Source: an uncultured Alphaproteobacteria bacterium (lineage in GTDB: Bacteria > Pseudomonadota > Alphaproteobacteria > Sphingomonadales > Sphingomonadaceae). Taken from it: 17,600 nt of DNA. A program made the translations under genes and the position numbers. How positions within the stretch are numbered: position 1 is the first letter of the stretch; each line of letters opens with the position of its first letter. Where the stretch lies: the NCBI GenBank assembly GCA_903939555.1, contig CAJAHV010000244.1:1-17600 (forward strand). The letters run 5' to 3'. Below the pieces are notes generated by a model that had not been told where the DNA came from, did no database searches, and saw only the letters and a program-made list of their open reading frames with translations. Positions 7,055 through 14,132 of the stretch are shown here, one piece after another.

Positions 7055-7926
7055 ACGCACGGGTGAAAAGCTGGACCGACGCGCCGTCCGTGCCGCGCTT
7101 TGTGCCGCCGCCGGGCGCGGTGGATGCGCATTGCCACGTGTTCGGACCGATGGCGCAGTTTCCGTTCAGTGCAAAAGCCAAATATCTGCCTGAAGATGCC
7201 GGTCCTGAAATGTTGTTTGCGCTGCGCGACCGGCTGGGCTTGTCGCGCAATGTTATCGTACAGGCCAGTTGCCACGGGACCGACAATGCCGCCACGCTTC
7301 ACGCGATCGCCGCATCAGGCGGCCGTGCGCGCGGCGTGGCGGTTGTGGACCCAGACATCGGTGACAAGGAACTCGATGCTTTGCACGCCGGCGGCATCCG
7401 CGGCATCCGCTTCAATTTCCTCAAGCGCCTTGTTGATGATGCGCCCAAGGACAAGTTTCTCGCGGTGGCGCAGCGCATTGCACGGCTGGGCTGGCATGTT
7501 GTCGTTTATTTCGAGGCGGATATTCTTGCCGAACTGCGCCCGTTTCTGGATGCGCTGCCGGTGCCCATCGTCATTGATCACATGGGCCGGCCAGATGCCG
7601 GGCAGGGGCCGCATGGCGCCGATATGACTGCACTTCGGGCGCTGCTCGACAGTCGCGATGACATCTGGGTGAAGGTGACCTGCCCTGACCGGCTCGATAT
7701 GCAGCCTTGGGATGATTTCGCCCGCGCCGTGGCGCCGCTGGTGGCGGATTATCCTGCCCGCGTTCTGTGGGGCACCGATTGGCCGCATCCAAATATGGAA
7801 CATGCCATTCCCGACGACGGCGCGCTTGTTGACATGATCCCCCGCATCGCCCCGACGCCCGCCCTGCAACAGTCGTTACTGGTAAACAATCCCATGCGGC
7901 TTTACTGGCCGAACGACGAAGTTTGA
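7051..7926 (+). CDS. ligI: 2-pyrone-4,6-dicarboxylate lactonase
   Basis: LigI hydrolyses 2-pyrone-4,6-dicarboxylate (made by LigC) to 4-oxalomesaconate. 291 residues, close to the SYK-6 enzyme. Seen: VDAHCHVFGP (His27, His29), KAKYLPEDAGPEM, VQASCHGTDNAATL (His75), GIRGIRFNFLKRLVDDAPKD (115-134), IDHMGRPD (His177), CPDRLD (Arg214) and WGTDWPHPNM (Asp243). It belongs to the amidohydrolase superfamily, but LigI is known to work without a metal ion; the Asp near 243 is the expected general base. The ATG at 7051 overlaps the ligU stop by 4 bases and is preceded by GGAAAGG, so longer in-frame starts upstream, which would run through ligU, are rejected. In SYK-6 a lignostilbene dioxygenase gene follows ligI; here a non-coding stretch follows instead. 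Confidence 0.96.
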   Translation: MNARVKSWTDAPSVPRFVPPPGAVDAHCHVFGPMAQFPFSAKAKYLPEDAGPEMLFALRDRLGLSRNVIVQASCHGTDNAATLHAIAASGGRARGVAVVDPDIGDKELDALHAGGIRGIRFNFLKRLVDDAPKDKFLAVAQRIARLGWHVVVYFEADILAELRPFLDALPVPIVIDHMGRPDAGQGPHGADMTALRALLDSRDDIWVKVTCPDRLDMQPWDDFARAVAPLVADYPARVLWGTDWPHPNMEHAIPDDGALVDMIPRIAPTPALQQSLLVNNPMRLYWPNDEV

Positions 7927-8331
7927 ATATTCGCAGGTGTGATTTAGCGGCTTGCGCGCGGCCTAGTCTGGACTGTCTGGTACATAACTGATGCAATGAG
8001 CCGATCAGCCGTGAAATGGCGGCAGTTGAGCTTCTTGCTATGGGTCAGAAGCACATGTGTTTTGTATGGGAGGCGCGTCCGCTTCGTCGCTTGATTTGCT
8101 TACGTTTGTGCCGAGCAGGCTTTAACGACGCGTCTGAGAGAGTTTGTCCGAAGGCTCTACTCCACCGCCAACATCCCAATGCGAAACAATGAGATGTTGG
8201 TCGCGCTGTCAGACTGATTTCAACTCGTCTTAGATGGTCGCGGCATCCGCCAAGCCGTGCGGCTTCGGGCACATGATTGCCTTGCCCTCAGCATGGGCTC
8301 TGCAGGGCGGGTCCGTGCCGCCGCGCCAAGC
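7927..8331. other. Non-coding stretch between ligI and the pobA pseudogene
   Basis: 405 bp in which I recognise no gene. The sequence is visibly less GC-rich than its neighbours, and short open frames on both strands (for example 8045-8272 minus, 75 codons) resemble nothing I know. The only clear structure is the hairpin at 8168-8200. It separates the end of the ligKUI operon from the fossil pobA, whose own stop is at 8332-8334. It may be the remains of deleted DNA, such as a lost regulator or mobile element end, but no terminal repeats or transposase motifs are visible. No U-rich intrinsic terminator was found after ligI. Confidence 0.5.
8168..8200. repeat. Imperfect 14-bp inverted repeat with 5-nt loop
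   Basis: The left arm 8168-8181 (CCAACATCCCAATG) and the right arm 8187-8200 (CAATGAGATGTTGG) pair with two mismatches around a CGAAA loop. The outer 8 bp (CCAACATC/GATGTTGG) are perfect. There is no T-run after it on either strand, so it does not look like an ordinary intrinsic terminator. It may be a structured RNA element, a protein-binding site or a mobile-element remnant. Confidence 0.6.
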
Positions 8332-9492
8332 TCACACTGGCAGGTCAACGAAGTTTTCTGCCAAATTCATCTGCGCGCTGCGGCTGCGGGCGATATGATC
8401 GAGTTCGGCAAGTTGCAGGGCGCGATCGAAGCCGCTGTCGTCGGGAACGCGGTGCGGCAAGCGGGTGAGATGCCAGCTGAAACGCACGGATTGCTACACC
8501 CGCGCCAGCCCCTTGCCGGCATAGGCTGCCACGCCGTCGCCATCCCCATGTTCATACCAGCTGATTACCGCCTGCGCGGTGTAATGCACATCGCTGGCGG
8601 CTAGATTGAGGCCCTTGGCGCCGGAGACTGGCACGATATGGGCGGCATCCCCGCATAGCAATAGTTGGCCTTGGCGCATCGGTTCGAACATGAACGAGCG
8701 CGGCGGCGCGAGGCATTTCTCGATCGCCGTCCCGCGCGTGATGCTGGCCGCCTCCTGCGTGCTGAGCCGGATCGCCAGTTCATGACACAAGCGATCTTTG
8801 GGCTAATCATCCATCCGATTGCCGGTTGGTACATCAATATAATAGCGGTTGCGCGTCGGGCTGAGTATCGACGCAAGGGCAAAGCCGCTGGCATGTTTGG
8901 CATAAATCAGTTCCCGGTGGCACGGCGACACATCGGCCAAAATGCCTAGCCAGCCGTAGGTATAGACGCGTTCATGGACCACGCTGGCCACAGCCGGGAT
9001 TGCGCAGCGCGACACGCCATGAAAGCCATCGCAGCCGACGATAAATCGGCATCGATCCGAAGATCGCTGCCATTGTGCAGGCATGCCAACCGTGGCCGGT
9101 CGCTTGTCACCTCGTCCAGCACGATATCCGATACCTGCCAGCGCACGTCTGGGCCGCGCGCGTCGTCCGCCGCGATCAGGTCGCGCTGGATTTCGGACTG
9201 GCCATACACCGGCACCGTTTGCCCGGCGACATCTATGCGGTTCAGCTGCTCTCCATCGGCGAGGCTAAAGCCGCTTTCTACCGGGCCTTCGGCACGCAGC
9301 TTTGAATCGAGGCCGAGCTGAGCCGTGATATCCACCGTCACCCGTTCGAGCACCCCGGCGCAGATGAGGGCCTGCACATGATCGCTGGCCTGGCGTTCGA
9401 GCACCACCACGGCAAGGCGAGCGGCATGTAGCATATGCTGCCAGCATCAACCCGGCAGGCACCGCGCCGATTATAGCGATCTGCGTGCGCAT
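8332..9492 (-). pseudogene. pobA: Decayed 4-hydroxybenzoate 3-monooxygenase
   Basis: PobA would hydroxylate 4-hydroxybenzoate to protocatechuate, feeding the Lig pathway. Pieces covering the whole family are present in order: MRTQIAIIGAVPAGLM at the N-terminus, VYGQSEIQRDLI, VGCDGFHGVSR, RVYTYGWLGILADVSP, HRELIYAKHASGFAL, RSFMFEPMRQGQLLLCGDAA, GAKGLNLAASDVHY, and a tail reading VRFSWHLTRLPHR then AENFVDLPV before TGA at 8332-8334. The coding frame is broken. A frame change lies near 9433-9440, a one-base loss near 9041-9047, and TAG codons at 8803-8805 and 8494-8496 both replace conserved Trp positions. The first FAD motif reads GAVPAG instead of GAGPAG, and the conserved Arg of RAGVLE is Cys. 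The start ATG shares one base with the stop of the upstream transporter (TAATG), the relic of an operon. Confidence 0.93.
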
Positions 9493-10814
9493 TAGGCGCG
9501 ACGTTCGGCTGGCGCATGGCGCGCGATCAGCGCCAGCGCCATCAGTGTGATCGCCATGCCAGCCGCCAGGGTGAGGAAATAGGCGCTCCAGCCGCCGGCC
9601 AGCACGGCTGCGCCGACAAAGCTGCTTATAATGGCGCCGTTGCGGCCGAAGCCCGATGCGGCGCCCACGCCAGTGGCGCGCTGGCGGGCCGCATAAATGT
9701 GCGATGCCAGCGCATAAAGGCTGGTCTGCACGGCATTGATGAACGCGCCTTCGATGGCGAGCAGCGCCAACAGCGTGCCTGCGGGGATGGCGCCATCGGC
9801 TGCGGCCAAGCCAAGCGCCATCAGCACGCCGCCGGCCGCCATCGCCAGCATCACCCGGCGAGATCCGTACGCCGGGATCAGCAGCGCCGCGGCAATCGCA
9901 CCCACCACGCCGCCAATGTTGAAGGTGGCCACGCCCAGGCTGGCCTGCGCAATGCTGAGCCCGGCATCGCTGAGCAGGGTCGGCGCCCAACTGAACACCA
10001 TGTAGGTGATGAGCAGACAAGCGAAGAAGGCCGTCCACAAAAGGCAAGTGTCCATGCGCAACGGCGGCGTGAACAGGCCGCCAAGGCCGGTGCGCGCAGG
10101 AGCAAGCGGCGCGGCGAAGCTTGTGTCGCCATCAGCGCGCAGGCCGATCCGCTGCAGGATTGCGATCAGCTCAGCGCGGCGCGCCGGCCTGTCGGCCAGA
10201 TATTGCGGCGATTCCGGCAGCAACCGCCACAGCAACAGCGCCACCAGCGCCGGCAGGATGCCGCCGATCAGGAACAGGCTCTGCCAGCCATAAGCGGGCA
10301 ACAGCGCCGCCGCGACAAAGCCGCCACCCACGCCGCCGAGCGGGATGCAGACAATGCCCAGCGTGACCGCCAGACTGCGCCGGCGGCGCGGCGCATATTC
10401 GGCCAGCAAGGTGGCCGCATTCGGCATGGCAGCGCCCAGGCCGAGCCCGGCGACGGCGCGGAGCAGCGCCAGTTGCGGCACGGTTCCGGCCAGCACGGTT
10501 AGGCCTGTGGCGGCGCCGAACAGCAGCACGCTGGCGATCAGCGCCGGCCGCCGGCCGAAGCGATCGCCCACCAGACCGCCGCCCGCCGCACCGATCACCA
10601 TGCCGGCATAGCCAAGCGCAAACACCGGGGCGAGCGCAGCGCGCGTGGTGCCCCATTCCCGGATCAGCACCGGCACCACGAAGCCGAGCAATTGATTGTC
10701 GAAGCCATCGAGGATAATGGCGCTTGCGACGAGCAGAATCACCGCCTTCTGCCAGCCGCTCCATGCGGCCGCATCAATGTTGGCGGCAATATCGAACGGC
10801 ACGTCAGACGCCAT
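9492..10814 (-). CDS. Aromatic acid:H+ symporter, MFS AAHS family (PcaK-like)
   Basis: Inner-membrane importer, probably of protocatechuate, 4-hydroxybenzoate or a similar aromatic acid. 440 residues with about 12 hydrophobic segments. Seen: ILDGFDNQLLGFVVP near residues 34-48, the DGFD motif of TM1 in PcaK-type proteins; GDRFGRRPAL at about 83-92, the MFS loop 2-3 motif; LPESPQYLADRPA after TM6; and GFGRNGAIISSFVGA in the C-terminal half. The start is uncertain: ATG 10814 is chosen because the protein then begins with a normal short cytoplasmic N-terminus. A TTG at 10832 has a better ribosome site (AGGGG about 8 nt upstream), and a TTG at 10904 seems too long. The stop TAA overlaps the ATG of the pobA pseudogene, so the two were co-transcribed. 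The transporter itself shows no damage. Confidence 0.88.
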   Translation of the reverse strand: MASDVPFDIAANIDAAAWSGWQKAVILLVASAIILDGFDNQLLGFVVPVLIREWGTTRAALAPVFALGYAGMVIGAAGGGLVGDRFGRRPALIASVLLFGAATGLTVLAGTVPQLALLRAVAGLGLGAAMPNAATLLAEYAPRRRRSLAVTLGIVCIPLGGVGGGFVAAALLPAYGWQSLFLIGGILPALVALLLWRLLPESPQYLADRPARRAELIAILQRIGLRADGDTSFAAPLAPARTGLGGLFTPPLRMDTCLLWTAFFACLLITYMVFSWAPTLLSDAGLSIAQASLGVATFNIGGVVGAIAAALLIPAYGSRRVMLAMAAGGVLMALGLAAADGAIPAGTLLALLAIEGAFINAVQTSLYALASHIYAARQRATGVGAASGFGRNGAIISSFVGAAVLAGGWSAYFLTLAAGMAITLMALALIARHAPAERRA

Positions 10815-10904
10815 CGGTGTGTTCTGGTTCAAGGCATCGCCCCTACTCGTTTCAGCCCGGCCGGACGGACGAGCGACGGCCGGCGGCAATCCATAGCCCA
10901 GCAA

Positions 10905-10934
10905 TTGATGATTTACCCTAGGCGATGGTAGAAT
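10905..10934 (+). promoter_or_regulatory. Possible sigma-70-type promoter for the VOC/DUF1080 pair
   Basis: TTGATG at 10905-10910 and TAGAAT at 10929-10934 are separated by 18 bp, in the 223-bp region between the divergent transporter and VOC genes. This would give a leader of about 100 nt before the ATG at 11038. Both boxes deviate from consensus and alphaproteobacterial promoters are hard to read by eye, so this is a weak call. No clear operator was seen in 10815-11037. Confidence 0.3.
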
Positions 10935-11024
10935 TCACATGCAAGGCGTGATGCACTAAGATTACGCTGCCATTGTCACGCAAACGCCTATCATCGGGCG
11001 CGTGTGGCCGCCGTGTGCGCTGTC

Positions 11025-11030
11025 AGGGAG
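11025..11030 (+). promoter_or_regulatory. Ribosome binding site deciding the start of the VOC gene
   Basis: AGGGAG lies 7 nt before the ATG at 11038 and only 1 nt before the in-frame ATG at 11032. The spacing favours 11038, which also places the signal peptide directly at the N-terminus. Confidence 0.6.
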
Positions 11031-11037
11031 AATGTTG

Positions 11038-12045
11038 ATGCGGGCGGGTACGTTGATGGCAACAGGTCTGGCCTTAGGGCTGGCCGTGGCCTCGCCCTTG
11101 TTGGCACAAGCCGCCGCGCCACCGCCGGCAGCTGAGATTGAGGATCTGCCGATTCTGGGCTTGGCGCAGGTAAGCGTGAGCGTGAGCGATCTCGCCAAGG
11201 CCCGCACTTTCTATGGCGACGTGCTGGGCTTTGCCGAGGCCTTCACACTGAGGAACAAGCGCGGCATAATCAGGTCTGTCTATTTCAAGGTCAACGATGA
11301 GCAGTTCATCGAGCTGCTGCCCGCGGCCAAGGCGGAACTAGTGCGCCAGACGCGGCTGGTGGTGCAGGCGTCGGACCTGAAGAAGTTGCACACCATCTAT
11401 GCTGCACAAGGGCTGGCACCCGGCGAAATCAGCAAGGGTGCGGACGGCAATCCCATATTCCGCCTTACGGCGCCGAACGGCACCGCGCTGGACTTCATGA
11501 ATTATGTGCCTACATCACGGCAGAGCCGGTTGAAGGGAAAACTACTCGGCGAGAACCGCATTTCCACCCGGCTGCTGCACGCCGGCACGATGGTGCGCGA
11601 TGAGCCGACCAAGGCGTTTTTCCGCACGCTGGGCTGGGGGAGGCTGCTGCCCGGTCCGCGCGGCGATTATATCGAAACCCCGGCGAGCGATCGCAATCTG
11701 GAAACCAAGAACCCGCCGCTCGATCCGGAAAACCCGGCGACGCTGCCGCAATACACGCGGGAGGTTTATGGTGCGGTCTATCATTTCGCACTGGAGATCG
11801 ACGACATGCATGGCGCGCGCGAAGCGCTGAAGCGGCGCGGCGGCTTTGATGATGTGCGGCTGCGCACGGCGGTGGGCAACAATCGGCACTGGCTGATCCA
11901 TCTTTTCGACGGCGATGGCTCGCGGGTGGAATTGATGAGCAAGGATGTGGTGCCCGCCGAGATCCCGGCCTTTTCGGTGATGCCGCCGGGGCCGCCCGGC
12001 CCGCCGATCCTAGCCACGCAGCGGGGGGTTTATCCATGGCCATGA
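11038..12045 (+). CDS. Exported two-module VOC (glyoxalase/bleomycin-resistance fold) protein
   Basis: 335 residues. The N-terminus MRAGTLMATGLALGLAVASP with LLAQAAA after it is a clear Sec signal peptide (cleavage near residues 25-27), so the protein should be periplasmic. Module 1 (about 38-155) begins LAQVSVSVSDLAKARTFYGD and ends APNGTALDFM. Module 2 (about 175-302) begins RLLHAGTMVRDEPTKAFFRT and ends DGDGSRVELM. His181, Glu213, His249 and Glu299 in module 2 could form a His/Glu metal site of the kind used by VOC enzymes; module 1 has Gln44 where a ligand His is common and may be structural. A Pro/Gly-rich tail (PPGPPGPPILATQRGVYPWP) closes the protein. The substrate is unknown; VOC members include dioxygenases, lyases and binding proteins. 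The next gene overlaps its end by 10 bases. Confidence 0.8.
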   Translation: MRAGTLMATGLALGLAVASPLLAQAAAPPPAAEIEDLPILGLAQVSVSVSDLAKARTFYGDVLGFAEAFTLRNKRGIIRSVYFKVNDEQFIELLPAAKAELVRQTRLVVQASDLKKLHTIYAAQGLAPGEISKGADGNPIFRLTAPNGTALDFMNYVPTSRQSRLKGKLLGENRISTRLLHAGTMVRDEPTKAFFRTLGWGRLLPGPRGDYIETPASDRNLETKNPPLDPENPATLPQYTREVYGAVYHFALEIDDMHGAREALKRRGGFDDVRLRTAVGNNRHWLIHLFDGDGSRVELMSKDVVPAEIPAFSVMPPGPPGPPILATQRGVYPWP

Positions 12046-12848
12046 TGCGCGTTCTGTTTGTGGCCAGCCTGTTGGCGGGCGCTGCTGCCGCGCAGCCGGC
12101 GGCGCCATCGGGCGCCCGGCCGCCGCGCTATGTGGAGCCAGCGCCCTATGACTTTGCTACACACGAAGGCTGGCAAATGATGTTCAACGGGCAAAGCCTG
12201 CGCGGTTGGGTAGGCCAAATGGACGCCTGGCGCGTCGAGAATGGCGCCATCGTTTCGTCCAGCGATGGCCAGGGCGCGGCTGGCAATGCCCCTGTCTATC
12301 TGTTCTGGGCCGGGGGGGAGCTCAAGGATTTCGAATTCAAGACCGAGATCAAACTGGAAGGCGCCGGTGCCAACAGCGGCGTGCAGTTTCGCGCGCAGTT
12401 GCTCGGCACGACCGATAAGCCCGGTTCGGAGTGGGAGTCCTTCGGCTATCAGGCGGATTTCGATTTTGCCAACACCCAGACTGGCGCCTTGATCGAATGC
12501 TGCGCCGGCCCGCGCCGCGGCCCGCGCCCACGCCAGTTTCGCGCCGGCATGGGGCTGGCGTTGCATGTCGCTAACAGTGATGCGTCGCCGGCTGGCGGGA
12601 TGATCTTGGGGACGATCGCCGCGCGCAACGAACTAGAACGCAGCATTAAGGTCGGGGACTGGAACCAGCTCCACATCATCGCGCGCGGCCACACCATGCT
12701 CTATTTTCTGAACGGCCGGCTGATGTCGTTGGTGACCGACGATGATCCACAGCGCTTCATGGCCAGCGGCCGGCTCGCCATCCAGTTGGAAGGCAGCGGC
12801 GCGCGCAAGGTATCCTATCGGGGCCTTTGGCTGAGAACCTGGCCGTGA
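12036..12848 (+). CDS. Exported DUF1080 (3-keto-disaccharide hydrolase-like domain) protein
   Basis: 270 residues. The N-terminus MAMMRVLFVASLLAGAAAAQ is a signal peptide, so a periplasmic place is expected. The DUF1080 domain runs from about residue 45 (GWQMMFNGQSLRGW) through WRVENGAIVSS, LKDFEFKTEIKLEGAGANSG (about 96-115), VQFRAQ, GDWNQLHIIARG and YFLNGRLMS to RGLWLRTW at the end. This concanavalin-like fold is found in secreted glycan-acting or binding proteins; some members hydrolyse 3-keto-glycosides, others have no known activity. The ATG at 12036 lies inside the end of the VOC gene (10-base overlap) with a G-run upstream; ATGs at 12042 and 12045 are alternatives. The pair seems to be one operon. 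Its stop directly touches the stop of the convergent MFS gene. Confidence 0.82.
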   Translation: MAMMRVLFVASLLAGAAAAQPAAPSGARPPRYVEPAPYDFATHEGWQMMFNGQSLRGWVGQMDAWRVENGAIVSSSDGQGAAGNAPVYLFWAGGELKDFEFKTEIKLEGAGANSGVQFRAQLLGTTDKPGSEWESFGYQADFDFANTQTGALIECCAGPRRGPRPRQFRAGMGLALHVANSDASPAGGMILGTIAARNELERSIKVGDWNQLHIIARGHTMLYFLNGRLMSLVTDDDPQRFMASGRLAIQLEGSGARKVSYRGLWLRTWP

Positions 12849-14132
12849 TCAGTCCGGATCGGGCAGTCGTTCGGCGCGGTTGACCACGAACACATATGAC
12901 AACACGCCCAGCATCGCCATCGCACCGACATAGACCAGCCCGAGATAGAAAGATCCGGTCTGCCCTACCGTCACGCCGATAACGATCGGGGTAATGATGC
13001 CGGCAAGGTTGGTGCACAGGTTGAACAGCCCGCCGGTCAGCCCCGCCAGCTTGGCCGGCGCCAGTTCGGAAATCAGCGTCCAGCCCAGATTGGACATGCC
13101 CTGCCCGAAGAAGGCGATCGACATCACGGCGATCACCGCCGTATCGCTTTCCAGCCAGATCGCAGAGGTGATGACGGTGGAAAGCAGCAGCCCGGTGACC
13201 ACCGGCAGCTTGCGCGCGAAGGTCACGCTGCGCCCGGCGCGCAGCACGCGATCCGAAAGCTGCCCGCCGACCAACACACCCACCGACGCCGCTATAAAGG
13301 GCAGCATGGCAAAGACTCCGGCCTTCATCCAATCCATTTGGCGTTCGGTAGCCAGATAGGTCGGGAACCAAGTGAGGAAGAACACCAGGGTGCTGTTGGT
13401 GGCAAACTGGCCGATGGAAGCACCGATAAGGCTGCGCTGCCGAACCAAGTAGCTGACATCGCTCCAGCGGAAGGCCCGCGGCTCGGCCTTGGCGGTCAAG
13501 GCGCCATCGGCTCGGATCAGCGCTAGTTCGGCCTCATTCACCCATTTGTGCTCGGACGGATCGCGGTACAGGCGATGCCAGATCAGTCCGAACAGGATGC
13601 CGATGCCGCCGACAATCCAAAACAGCGCTCGCCAGCCCCAATTGGTTGCCATCCAGAACAGTAAGGGACTGCAGAAGCCAATCCCGAAATACATGCCAAC
13701 CGAATAGATGGAGTTGGCCCGCGCGCGCTCGCCACGCGGGAACCAGGCGATCAACACACGGCTGTTGGCCGGGAAGCATGGCGCCTCTGCCACGCCCAGC
13801 CCCAGCCGCACCAGAATCAGCATGGCGCTGGATCGCACGAAGCCCTGCATCATCGTGAACGCCGACCAGCCAATCAGCGCCAGTGCATAAGTGACGCGCG
13901 TGCCGAAGCGATCGAGGAAGACGCCACCAGGCACCTGGGCGATGGCATAGCTCCAGGAAAAAGCCGCGAACACCAGGCCCATCAATTCCGGGCCGATCGC
14001 GAGTTCCTTGCTCATGGCCGGTGCAGCGACGCCGAGCAGGGTACGGTCCAAGTAATTCAGCGCCGTAGCGATGGCGACCAGCGCCAGCATCGCGTGACGG
14101 GCGCGGGTGGGGCGCTGCGCAGCGGCGGTCAT
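12849..14132 (-). CDS. MFS transporter, anion:cation symporter (ACS) type
   Basis: Inner-membrane transporter of 427 residues with about 12 hydrophobic segments. Seen: NYLDRTLLGVAAPAMSKELA (residues 26-45), FSWSYAIAQVPGGVFLDRFG (58-77), and GLGVAEAPCFPANSRVLIAW with FPRGERARANS after it (about 110-140), the pattern of the glucarate/hexuronate/phthalate permease group. Substrates in this group are organic acids; the exact one cannot be read. The ATG at 14132 overlaps the stop of the small upstream gene (ATGA), so it belongs to the operon led by the TonB-dependent receptor. The receptor would bring the compound across the outer membrane and this protein across the inner one (inference). The stop is adjacent to the stop of the convergent DUF1080 gene. 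Confidence 0.88.
   Translation of the reverse strand: MTAAAQRPTRARHAMLALVAIATALNYLDRTLLGVAAPAMSKELAIGPELMGLVFAAFSWSYAIAQVPGGVFLDRFGTRVTYALALIGWSAFTMMQGFVRSSAMLILVRLGLGVAEAPCFPANSRVLIAWFPRGERARANSIYSVGMYFGIGFCSPLLFWMATNWGWRALFWIVGGIGILFGLIWHRLYRDPSEHKWVNEAELALIRADGALTAKAEPRAFRWSDVSYLVRQRSLIGASIGQFATNSTLVFFLTWFPTYLATERQMDWMKAGVFAMLPFIAASVGVLVGGQLSDRVLRAGRSVTFARKLPVVTGLLLSTVITSAIWLESDTAVIAVMSIAFFGQGMSNLGWTLISELAPAKLAGLTGGLFNLCTNLAGIITPIVIGVTVGQTGSFYLGLVYVGAMAMLGVLSYVFVVNRAERLPDPD

Noticed and set aside
8168..8200. Hairpin as intrinsic terminator of ligKUI
   Set aside because: It lies more than 240 bp after ligI, has two mismatches and lacks a T-run on either strand.
8045..8272. 75-codon minus-strand frame in the ligI-pobA gap, considered as a transposase remnant
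   Set aside because: A basic, Arg/Lys-rich stretch but no recognisable transposase motif, no terminal repeats and no target duplication seen.
8332..9492. Stop-codon readthrough or amber suppression producing functional PobA
   Set aside because: Two independent frame changes and altered FAD-binding residues also exist, so suppression of TAG alone would not give an active enzyme.
9265..10047. Minus-strand 260-codon frame spanning the transporter end and the pobA start
   Set aside because: Most of it is an out-of-frame reading of the transporter; only its last part, which begins MRTQIAIIGAVPAG, is real and belongs to the pobA pseudogene.
9516..10502. Plus-strand open frame of 328 codons opposite the PcaK-like transporter
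   Set aside because: Composition dominated by Gln/Arg/Ala/His; it mirrors the codon structure of the membrane protein on the other strand.
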